The notes beneath the pieces were generated by a model. The model ran no database searches. It saw nothing but the letters and a program-made list of their open reading frames with translations, and had not been told where the DNA came from. Both the position numbers and the translations under genes were made by a program. From positions 37,928 through 101,927 of the forward strand of contig CAJTCR010000013.1 of assembly GCA_910574915.1 (NCBI GenBank): a stretch of DNA of 64,000 bases, given 5' to 3'. The DNA is from Eubacteriaceae bacterium. Its GTDB lineage: Bacteria; Bacillota; Clostridia; Lachnospirales; Lachnospiraceae. Positions 57,340 to 64,000 of the stretch are shown one piece after another; the stretch's first letter is position 1, and each line of letters starts with the position of its first letter.

Positions 57340-57915
57340 ATGAACAAACACAAGAACAAACACAGGAAAAAAACACTCTTATGCAGACTGGCAGCAGCAT
57401 TTTGCTGTTTTGCCATAATTGCTGCCCTCATTCCCGCAACAGCCGCACAGGCGGCATCCGATTCCAGCTCCGGCGAATCTTTTGTAACGCTGAAATATAA
57501 AGGAAAAACACTGGACATCTCCTATTCTGCACCAACTTATGCGCAAATCGAAAAAGCATTTGGAAAACCGGACAGTGTCAAAAAAGAGCCTTACGGACTG
57601 GAAGAAAATATCATTATTTCCACATATAAAGCAGATGGTTTTCGTTTTACGATCCGTCGTCATGAATTTACTTTAGATGATCCCGAATTTGGCAAACACA
57701 TCGTAATCACATCCAAGAAAGCTGCGATGAACGGTTTAAAGGTAGGGATGTCTTATGAGAAGGTGCAAAAGCAGCTTATAAAGCTTTACGGCGAATCCAA
57801 CCTCCAACTGCAAAAAAACAAGAAAAAGATTGTTTCTAATTCAATGAATCTGCCATATTTCCAATACGTATTTAAAGATGGAAAATTAAGCAAAATAGAG
57901 TACTTAAATTCCTGA
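57340..57915 (+). CDS. Secreted BamE-like small protein, copy 2
   Basis: This 191-residue paralogue of the 56572 gene has a signal peptide (cleavage near AAQAA, residue 38), LKYKGKTLDISYSAPTYAQIEKAFGKP, then KKAAMNGLKVGMSYEKVQKQLIKLYGES and a tail QYVFKDGKLSKIEYLNS. I chose ATG 57340 (after GAAGG); a longer open frame begins 186 nt upstream but runs through the promoter. Two homologous genes with the same operator side by side suggest tandem duplication with divergence. Confidence 0.82.
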   Translation: MNKHKNKHRKKTLLCRLAAAFCCFAIIAALIPATAAQAASDSSSGESFVTLKYKGKTLDISYSAPTYAQIEKAFGKPDSVKKEPYGLEENIIISTYKADGFRFTIRRHEFTLDDPEFGKHIVITSKKAAMNGLKVGMSYEKVQKQLIKLYGESNLQLQKNKKKIVSNSMNLPYFQYVFKDGKLSKIEYLNS

Positions 57916-57928
57916 TAAAGAAACAAAC

Positions 57929-57968
57929 AAGGTGCGGCAGTATCACAACTGCTGCACCTTAAAATTTT
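57929..57968 (+). terminator. Probable terminator at the end of island 2
   Basis: AAGGTGCGGCAGT / ACTGCTGCACCTT, a 13-bp stem with one mismatch, followed by an imperfect AAAATTTTA tract. Confidence 0.6.
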
Positions 57969-58055
57969 ACGATTTCTTCACATATGTATTGCTTTCATTT
58001 CTCCTTCATACTTATTTTCTTATATTTTTCAAATCTGCCAGTCAGTCATATGCAG

Positions 58056-58311
58056 CTATTTTGTCTTGACCTCTTTAGCCTTTGACCAATCAGAGCAAAT
58101 CATTTTCCCGTCAATTTCTTTGTATGTCCGAATGCTTATGTAGTAGGTCTGTTTCCGTTCCAAATTGCGGACTGCCTGGGCTGTATTTTTATTTCCTTCC
58201 ACATATCCTTCTATCCCGCTGCTGTCGGGTAATGCATCTTTCGAAATCCGAATCATATAGCCGTCCGCCTGTTTCTGCCTCTTCCATTTGAGCGTAATGC
58301 TTCCACTGCCG
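58056..58311 (-). pseudogene. Truncated fibronectin-III-like C-terminal fragment
   Basis: The minus strand encodes GGSGSITLKWKRQKQADGYM, a YYISIRTYKEIDGK stretch and WSKAKEVKTK before the stop, a typical Fn3 domain from the end of a secreted protein. The frame is cut at its 5' side exactly where hairpin element E9 begins; no start or signal peptide remains. Confidence 0.75.
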
Positions 58312-58393
58312 CCAGAGTGTACCCATCCTCTCTCCTGACGTCCCTTCTTGTAAAATTTACCAAAGTAACTCAAACTTGTTCGCTGTAGTACTA
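58312..58393. mobile_element. Long-hairpin family, partial copy E9
   Basis: Only the right arm remains, from CCAGAGTGTACCC to TTGTTCGCTGTAGTACTA, matching the right ends of E5/E6. The left half is missing; the Fn3 fragment abuts it. Confidence 0.75.
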
Positions 58394-58437
58394 AGCACTA
58401 ATGAATGAGAAAAATTTTCTAAATAAAAGTATTGACA

Positions 58438-58789
58438 GAAGCTTAAAAACGTATTCGGAACCGCTGCAAAACAGTATCAAAAGGATGGCATGAACGCTTA
58501 CAAATGCAAGGCAAGCGGCTGCTCACTGCTGCTGGAACCTTGGTGGGCGGATGACACGCTGAACGGATACAGCGTAACGATCAAAATCACTTCGAAAAAA
58601 GCTGCCCTCAACGGCATCAAAGTCGGAATGTCCTATGACAGTGTCCAGGCAAAGCTTGAAAAAAAATATGGCAAATCCAGCGTGGATGCAAAAGACAATG
58701 AAATCAACCTTATCAATGTTGCAAATTCCTATATCCAGTACTCATTTAAAAACGGAAAAGTAAAACAAATCGATTTTTTCCATTCTTAA
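58438..58789 (+). pseudogene. 5'-truncated duplicate of the BamE-like gene
   Basis: It is nearly identical to 56757-57108 (I saw one coding change, R to Q near the end), and the downstream DNA is also copied to about 58833. It lacks the signal peptide and promoter. The first in-frame ATG (58490) has no ribosome binding site. Confidence 0.9.
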
Positions 58790-58830
58790 GATTTATCCGG
58801 GGCGCCGCAAAAACTATTTTTTCCGGCGCC

Positions 58831-59022
58831 TTAAGAAATTATGATAAAGCCAAAGCCATGCGCCGCCAGAAACTGTACAGTGCCCTCCATCTGCCCATCC
58901 GAAAGGCTGCCGCTTTGTTCCTTTAGATTCTCTAGCGTATCACGGGCTACGATTAAGACTTTCCCAGGGTGCGGGCAGCTTGGCAAAGCAGCCCATGAGT
59001 GGCTTGGAAGTATTAACGTCAC
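58831..59022 (-). pseudogene. Fragment of an unidentified ORF
   Basis: The minus-strand frame reads KVLIVARDTLENLKEQSGSL and ends QFLAAHGFGFIIIS. It has a protein-like composition but no ribosome binding site, and a stop lies just upstream. Part of the same DNA occurs, degenerate, at 57162-57214, so the region looks like a decayed duplicated gene end. The family was not recognised. Confidence 0.35.
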
Positions 59023-59061
59023 TTCATCTTGTCATTCATTGGGGAATGATGATGGGGCTGC

Positions 59062-60414
59062 CTAAAAGTATATATTAGTTTTGTACCCTTGCTGTAGCCT
59101 GCTTTCTATTTCTATTGTTCCGTGGTGCGCTTCAATAATCTGTCGTACTAAAAGAAGGCCTAAGCCATGACGCAGATCTAAGCGGTCATTGGTACTCTCC
59201 ATGTAATGTGGCTTGTTTTTCAGTTCTTCTAACTTTTCAACAGAAATACCAATGCCATTATCCTGAACAGTTAAAAGAAGTTTGCTTTCTATTATCTGTA
59301 ATGACAAAATAATTGTGCAGCCTTCGGGATTGCTATGAATGCTGTTTTGAACCAGATTATTGACGGCTCGTGTAATCAGTTTTGTATCGCATTCTATCAT
59401 GCTGTTTTCAGAGTCAGGAGAAATATTTACCTCTAAAGAATAGAAATCCGGCAGGCCACTATTTATCAGGTCTATAGCATAGGAACGTAACAGTTTTGAA
59501 AATCGGATATTTTCTTTCCGCAGAGGTTGCATTTCATATTCAAGCTTTGATACGAGATTCAAATCCTGCACTAAATCTTTTATTTTGATACTTTGCCGGG
59601 ATATAACAGCCGCCTGTTCCTTAATCCGGCTACTGGCATTTTCGTCATTAACAATTCTGTCCGCATATCCCATAATCATAGTTAACGGAGTACGAATATC
59701 GTGGGATACACCGCTGATCCAATTTGCCCGTGCAGTATTCTGGCGGCTGATGATATTAGATGCTTTATTTATACTGTCAGCTATTTCTGACAGCTCGCCG
59801 CTTACAGAAAGATTTATGCTTTTCCCTTCTGACAAGGTTGCAATCGAGGAAATAATTGGTTCTGTATTTTTACTGATTTGTGCTTTGGAACATGAATAGG
59901 CAAGGAACAAAACCAGCAGGTCAAATACAATGATGCCAAGAAAAAAGAGGGGGATTTTACGAACCGTGTCAATAGGATAATAATTGCTGGTTATTTTCAT
60001 ATAGCTGTTTTGGGGATAACCAATCACTAATAAGCCATTTTCATCACTCCATACAAATACGGGATAATCTTTCAAATAGCCTTTAGAAAATATTGCAATA
60101 TCCTGAATCGAATATTCAGTTGGAATTTCCGCTGGCAGATTAACCGTCCAATTACAGGAGCCTTCCATATTCAGATACATTGCCCATAAAGAGTTGGTTA
60201 TTATCATTCCTTCCGCTTCATTCGTTATGCCATTGGAAGATGAAGCCGCTGCCACCTGCTTTAGCATATTCTGCGGAGAGATACTTCCAAAGTTTTTTGA
60301 TACTGCATTGTAAAATGTAAAAGCAAATGCAGCTATGTTCAATATAACGAGAGCCAGAATAAGCCCAATAAAAGACAGTAAGTGTTTTGAGATATATCTG
60401 CTAAATACTTTCAT
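59062..60414 (-). CDS. Membrane sensor histidine kinase
   Basis: This 450-residue protein has two membrane helices (about residues 12-34 and 160-182) flanking an extracytoplasmic sensor of about 120 residues. A HAMP-like linker, H-box GVSHDIRTPLTMIMGYADR near residue 228, N-box AVNNLVQNSIHSN, and G-boxes DNGIGIS and HGLGLLLVRQI follow. It is cognate to the regulator whose gene ends 4 bp upstream. The position beside a LanFEG/BcrAB-like transporter suggests sensing of a peptide antibiotic. The sequence is visibly more A+T-rich than the islands, hinting at acquisition. Confidence 0.92.
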   Translation of the reverse strand: MKVFSRYISKHLLSFIGLILALVILNIAAFAFTFYNAVSKNFGSISPQNMLKQVAAASSSNGITNEAEGMIITNSLWAMYLNMEGSCNWTVNLPAEIPTEYSIQDIAIFSKGYLKDYPVFVWSDENGLLVIGYPQNSYMKITSNYYPIDTVRKIPLFFLGIIVFDLLVLFLAYSCSKAQISKNTEPIISSIATLSEGKSINLSVSGELSEIADSINKASNIISRQNTARANWISGVSHDIRTPLTMIMGYADRIVNDENASSRIKEQAAVISRQSIKIKDLVQDLNLVSKLEYEMQPLRKENIRFSKLLRSYAIDLINSGLPDFYSLEVNISPDSENSMIECDTKLITRAVNNLVQNSIHSNPEGCTIILSLQIIESKLLLTVQDNGIGISVEKLEELKNKPHYMESTNDRLDLRHGLGLLLVRQIIEAHHGTIEIESRLQQGYKTNIYF

Positions 60415-60418
60415 GGCT

Positions 60419-61120
60419 TCACTTCCTTGCATTTAATTTATAACCAAGTCCTTTAACGGTTATGAGTGATACAGGCTTTGAAGGATCAGTTTCAATTTTT
60501 TCCCGTATACGCCGGATATGGGCATTCAGGCTATTTTCATATCCAAAAGGATTATCGCCCCATAATGCTTCGCATAAGGCATCAGTGCTTACGATTCTTC
60601 CCTCACTGCGGGATAATGTTTCTAACAGCGTATGTTCTTTGGCAGTCAGGGCAACTATAATTCCATTTTTATTGACTTCGGCACGACTGAAATCTATCGT
60701 GCAGCCTTCCAGCTCTAATAATGGGGAATCTGCTTTATAGCATCGGCGTAAAACTGCATGGACACGCAATAATAGTTCCTGCGGCAAAAAAGGTTTTACC
60801 ACATAATCATCTGCCCCAAGTCCTAAGCCAGCAAGTTTATCAGCCGCTTCATCTTTTGCTGTCAGAAATATAACTGGAATATTTGTAAATGCCCGTAATT
60901 TCTTCATAAGAGAAAATCCGTCCCCGTCCGGCAGCATGACATCAAGGATTGCAAGGTCGGGTTTTTCCTGTCTGGCAAGGATAAGTCCGGTCTTTACAGT
61001 TCCTGCATCAATGATATTTGAGAAACCGTCATCTGATAGGATGTCAATTACTAATCTACGCAGTTCTGGCTCATCATCAACGAACAGGATTTTTTTTGTA
61101 TGCAAAAATGATTGTTCCAT
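60419..61120 (-). CDS. OmpR/PhoB-family response regulator
   Basis: This 233-residue protein has a receiver with acidic FVDDEPE, phospho-acceptor Asp near residue 58 in AILDVMLPDGDG, TAKDE and a KPF lysine. It is joined to a winged-helix DNA-binding domain (LTAKEHTLLETLSRSEGRIVS, NSLNAHIRRIREKIE, TVKGLGYKL). AAAGGTG precedes the ATG. It is followed by the kinase and divergent from the ABC cassette, which it most likely controls. Confidence 0.94.
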   Translation of the reverse strand: MEQSFLHTKKILFVDDEPELRRLVIDILSDDGFSNIIDAGTVKTGLILARQEKPDLAILDVMLPDGDGFSLMKKLRAFTNIPVIFLTAKDEAADKLAGLGLGADDYVVKPFLPQELLLRVHAVLRRCYKADSPLLELEGCTIDFSRAEVNKNGIIVALTAKEHTLLETLSRSEGRIVSTDALCEALWGDNPFGYENSLNAHIRRIREKIETDPSKPVSLITVKGLGYKLNARK

Positions 61121-61204
61121 TTGTCTACACCTTTCAAAAATCTATCAATAACAGCAGTAATATTATAACATAGTGGAACGGTTTTCGGAATCCTATGGCA
61201 AAAA

Positions 61205-61222
61205 AGTAAGGTAAAAGTAAGG
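61205..61222. promoter_or_regulatory. Direct repeats AGTAAGG, candidate response-regulator site
   Basis: AGTAAGG occurs twice with an 11-bp period between the divergent regulator and transporter genes, the usual layout of OmpR-family binding sites. It lies about 65 bp before the ABC ATPase start. Confidence 0.5.
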
Positions 61223-61285
61223 ATACGAGAAAGTTAATGTCAGATTGGGGATGTAAACTAAAGAAAAAAGAAAGGAGAGTTTTTT

Positions 61286-62068
61286 ATGGACTATATTATC
61301 ACAACGGAGCAGTTAACAAAGAAATATAAAAATTTTATTTCGGTCAATAAGGTTTCCATACACATTCAAAAAGGCAGTATCTACGGTTTCCTTGGCCCTA
61401 ATGGAGCAGGAAAATCTACTACAATGAAGATGTTGTTAGGGCTTACATCGCCTACAGGCGGAAGATTTACCGTTGACGGAGGCCATTTTCCAGATGACCG
61501 GATCAGCATTTTAAAGAAAGTGGGTTCATTTATCGAATCCCCGTCTTTTTACGCAAATCTGACAGGCCGGGAAAACCTTGATATTATCCGCAGAATTTTG
61601 GGGCTGCCGGAAAATGCGGTAAATGATGCATTGGAGTTAGTCGGTTTGGCAGAATTTGGTAACCGGCTTGCCAAAAAATATTCGTTGGGCATGAAACAGC
61701 GTCTTGGGCTTGCAGGAGCTTTGCTTGGGCGTCCGCCAATCCTGATTTTAGACGAACCTACAAATGGTCTTGACCCTTCCGGTATTCATGAAATCCGTAA
61801 TCTGATAAAGTCATTGCCTGGCCTTTATGATTGCACCATCCTAATATCTTCTCATATGCTGTCGGAAATAGAATTGATGGCAGATGACATCGGCATTCTT
61901 AATCATGGCCGGCTGCTGTTTGAGGGAAGTCTTGATGATCTTAGGCAGAATGCAGTACAGGCAGGTTTCGCAGCGGATCATAAGATTCGGTCCGCTAATT
62001 TGGAAGATATGTTCCTTTCCATGATTGATAAGGATAATGCAGCCAGAAAGCAGAGGGCCAGGTTATGA
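61286..62068 (+). CDS. ABC transporter ATPase (LanF/BcrA-like)
   Basis: This 260-residue cytoplasmic ATPase has GFLGPNGAGKSTTMKM (Walker A, near residue 40), signature YSLGMKQRLGLAGALLG, ILILDEPTNGLDPSG (Walker B) and a SSHM switch. The family powers efflux of lantibiotics or bacitracin in self-protection and resistance modules. AAAGGAG precedes the ATG. Its stop overlaps the next gene by 4 nt. Confidence 0.93.
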   Translation: MDYIITTEQLTKKYKNFISVNKVSIHIQKGSIYGFLGPNGAGKSTTMKMLLGLTSPTGGRFTVDGGHFPDDRISILKKVGSFIESPSFYANLTGRENLDIIRRILGLPENAVNDALELVGLAEFGNRLAKKYSLGMKQRLGLAGALLGRPPILILDEPTNGLDPSGIHEIRNLIKSLPGLYDCTILISSHMLSEIELMADDIGILNHGRLLFEGSLDDLRQNAVQAGFAADHKIRSANLEDMFLSMIDKDNAARKQRARL

Positions 62069-62790
62069 AAACACTTGTCATTGAACTTCGGAAAGAAAAA
62101 AGGACTGGTGTTATTCCGTTGTTGTTATTAGTTGGTATCTTGGGAGCAGCCTACGCGTTTGTCAATTTTATTGTGCGCAAAGATACATTACTGAACCTTC
62201 CGTTAGATCCGATGGACGTTCTTTTAACGCAGCTTTACGGAATGATTATGGTTTTGAACATGTTTGGTATCGTTGTAGCCGCCTGTATAGTTTATAACAT
62301 GGAATTTAAAGGAACTGCAATCAAAAAGATGTATATGCTGCCGATTAGTGTTCCTAAAATGTATCTGTGCAAGTTTTTTATTCTGACAATGTTACTTTTG
62401 ACAGCGATTGTATTGCAGAATTTAGCTTTGTTAAAAATTGGTATCAGTGACTTGCCGAAAGGTACTTTTGAAATGGACACTTTGCTTCAATTTACAGCAT
62501 ATTCCTTTATTACTTCTATGCCGACATTATCGTTTATGGTTTTGGTTTCCTCTCGCTCCCAAAATATGTGGATGCCACTTGGAATTGGAGTTGCTGGATT
62601 TTTAAGCGGAATGGCCTTAGCAGGTTCAAATGTTCGTTTGTTATTGGTTCACCCATTCGTTGTAATGTTAAAGCCTGCTGTTGCTATGAGCGCACAGCCA
62701 GACAATGGCATAGCCATTATAGCTATGGCGGAAACATTTTTGTTATTAGGAATAGGCTTATGGATGGCGAAACATTTACGTTATGAATAG
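62065..62790 (+). CDS. ABC transporter permease (LanE/LanG-like), subunit 1
   Basis: This 241-residue protein has six membrane helices and begins MKTLVIELRKEKRTGVIPL, typical of lantibiotic-immunity permeases. It overlaps the ATPase gene by ATGA, so translation is coupled. FKGTAIKKMYMLPISVPKMYL is the usual cytoplasmic loop contacting the ATPase. Confidence 0.88.
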   Translation: MKTLVIELRKEKRTGVIPLLLLVGILGAAYAFVNFIVRKDTLLNLPLDPMDVLLTQLYGMIMVLNMFGIVVAACIVYNMEFKGTAIKKMYMLPISVPKMYLCKFFILTMLLLTAIVLQNLALLKIGISDLPKGTFEMDTLLQFTAYSFITSMPTLSFMVLVSSRSQNMWMPLGIGVAGFLSGMALAGSNVRLLLVHPFVVMLKPAVAMSAQPDNGIAIIAMAETFLLLGIGLWMAKHLRYE

Positions 62791-62801
62791 GAGGGATTTG
62801 T

Positions 62802-63566
62802 GTGAATTGTTTTGCGTTATTAAAAATTGAATTTACAAAGGTAAAGAGGTCGAAAATCGTTCCTTTGATATTTATTGCACCTTTGTTAGTGGTAATATCG
62901 GGAGTTGCCAATTTAAGCAGGTATTTTTCCCCAGAATATACAAATGCGTGGTCTGCCATGTTTATCCAGAGTGCATTAGTCTATGCCTATTATCTATTGC
63001 CATTTTCCATGATTGTTGTATGTGTAATGATTGCAGGGCGTGAAACGCAACATAATGGTATCCTGAAGATGCTGGCATTGCCAGTTAGCCGTTCTGCCTT
63101 ATCTTTGGCAAAATTTGGGATTTTGATGTTTTACCTGTTTATGGAAATAGTTGTTTTCCTTATTGTATTTTTGTTTACAGGTATCGTTGCTACACACACT
63201 GCCGGGATTACAGATACCTTACCAGTATTTTATCTTGTAAGATGGTGTGTAGGATTATTCCTTACGATGCTGCCATGTATAGCGGCTATGTGGGCGATTA
63301 CAGTATTGTTTGAAAAAGCATTGCTTTCCGTAGGGCTTAATCTGTTTCTTGTTATTCCTGGCGTTTTAATAGCCAATACACCGCTTTGGATTGCGTATCC
63401 TTACTGTTACAGTGGTTATCTGGTATCTTGTTCGCTGCATGATTTTACCGCAGAAGGCACAGGCACAGCATTTTCAGTATTTCCGTTTTTGCCATGTGCA
63501 ATAGTGGTTTTTATATTAACTCTTTTTTTGGCTGTTAAAAGATTTGGCAAGAAAGAAATGAGGTAA
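62802..63566 (+). CDS. ABC transporter permease (LanE/LanG-like), subunit 2
   Basis: This 254-residue protein with six membrane helices starts at GTG 62802 after AGGAGGGA. The N-terminus FALLKIEFTKVKRSKIVPL and the loop NGILKMLALPVSRSALSLAK match subunit 1 and the LanG type. Two different permeases with one ATPase make the LanFEG-like set. The exported compound is unknown; no lantibiotic gene is in the window. Confidence 0.88.
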   Translation: MNCFALLKIEFTKVKRSKIVPLIFIAPLLVVISGVANLSRYFSPEYTNAWSAMFIQSALVYAYYLLPFSMIVVCVMIAGRETQHNGILKMLALPVSRSALSLAKFGILMFYLFMEIVVFLIVFLFTGIVATHTAGITDTLPVFYLVRWCVGLFLTMLPCIAAMWAITVLFEKALLSVGLNLFLVIPGVLIANTPLWIAYPYCYSGYLVSCSLHDFTAEGTGTAFSVFPFLPCAIVVFILTLFLAVKRFGKKEMR

Positions 63567-63569
63567 ACT

Positions 63570-63866
63570 ATGGAAAAGAAAAAATTTCAAAATATAAGTA
63601 TTGCTGCCCTTATTATCAGTGTGCTGCCCTTAGCAACGCTGATTCCCGTATTTCTGCAAATCGTATTGCCCGATGGATTGCGTACAGTTTGGGGCTGTGT
63701 CAATATTGCCTGTGTCATCATGGGGCTGTGTCTGTCCATCATCTGTGTTAATAATAATGAAAGCCGCAGCCTGATAAATATTATCTCTACAATTATCAGC
63801 ATCCTGCTGCTGATGCTGGTGATTGGGATTTTTATTCTGGCTTTGTTTTTATCTTTTCTTCAATAG
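63570..63866 (+). CDS. Small membrane protein linked to the ABC cassette
   Basis: This 98-residue protein has three hydrophobic helices (ISIAALIISVLPLATLIPVFL, GCVNIACVIMGLCLSIICV, IISILLLMLVIGIFILALF) and little else. It starts 4 nt after the second permease with GAGGT upstream, so it belongs to the operon. It may be an accessory subunit; the family was not recognised. After it, 63867-64000 shows no gene. Confidence 0.75.
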   Translation: MEKKKFQNISIAALIISVLPLATLIPVFLQIVLPDGLRTVWGCVNIACVIMGLCLSIICVNNNESRSLINIISTIISILLLMLVIGIFILALFLSFLQ

Positions 63867-64000
63867 GAGGCTAACTCCAGAGATTTCGCTTTTAGATGTG
63901 AAAAAGAGTAAAGATTACCGGATTTTTAATAGATATAGAAATAGGGACAGATTTCGGGAAGATTCCTTTTTTTATGTATAAATATTCAGACTTTTTGCAT

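Noticed and set aside
58490..58789. 100-residue frame as an independent functional gene
   Set aside because: It is the truncated 3' copy of the gene at 56572, without promoter, ribosome binding site or signal peptide.

Overview
The window looks like a chromosomal segment of an anaerobic, probably spore-forming Firmicute of the Lachnospiraceae / Clostridium cluster XIVa type. This is inferred from gene families and style, not from any search: strong AGGAGG-type ribosome binding sites, TTGACA/TATAAT promoters, a BclB-like exosporium collagen protein, an iscS-iscU-mnmA-mrp cluster, a LytTR/GHKL two-component pair, and secreted proteins with choline-binding-like (GW/YYF) repeats.

Layout. 1-10 kb: a Panacea-type toxin-antitoxin pair cut by the left edge, a heterodimeric ABC exporter, a chemotaxis receptor, a GH51 arabinofuranosidase and an AAA-ATPase/nuclease-like protein. 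10-19.3 kb: mostly housekeeping, with a BFD-like [2Fe-2S] protein, argJ, a DUF362 lipoprotein, a marR-gltA-metY operon with a perfect CIRCE operator in its leader, a LytTR/GHKL pair and a shikimate kinase. 19.3-28.7 kb: accessory island 1, with secreted proteins, an MBOAT O-acyltransferase, transglutaminase-like proteins, an AlgX/AlgJ-like protein, an XRE regulator and a dense cluster of long-hairpin MITE-like elements. 28.8-40.5 kb: conserved core, with tRNA-Leu(CAA), recQ, rarA, an aminotransferase, iscS-iscU-mnmA-mrp, an EF-hand protein and a CPBP protease. 40.7-44.8 kb: two collagen-like proteins around a glycosyltransferase. 45-47.5 kb: a MutS2-like ATPase without a visible Smr domain, behind an attenuator-type leader. 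47.5-57.9 kb: accessory island 2, with an SGNH hydrolase, a DUF4358 protein, a second MBOAT, a DHHW protein, three wall-binding/transglutaminase-like proteins and two BamE-like secreted proteins. 57.9-59 kb: a scar of gene fragments. 59-63.9 kb: a two-component system beside a LanFEG/BcrAB-like ABC transporter cassette.

The most interesting result links the two islands. Five promoters (upstream of 19977 on the minus strand, 20186, 47680, 56572 and 57340) share a 20-bp 7-6-7 palindrome, TTGTTGA-N6-T(C/A)AACAA. It overlaps the -35 box, and the -35 to -10 spacing is exactly 18 bp in all five. A sixth copy lies in the promoter of the XRE regulator gene (27945-28283). The simplest model is one autoregulated XRE repressor controlling both islands. 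The encoded proteins (membrane O-acyltransferases, SGNH/DHHW/AlgX-like acyl-handling proteins, transglutaminase-like proteins and wall-binding proteins) would form an envelope-modification system. The regulon and its function are inference; the sites and genes are read directly.

The second theme is a family of long, nearly self-complementary elements, many flanked by CTAG. One copy is inserted inside another at a CTAG, which is good evidence of past transposition.
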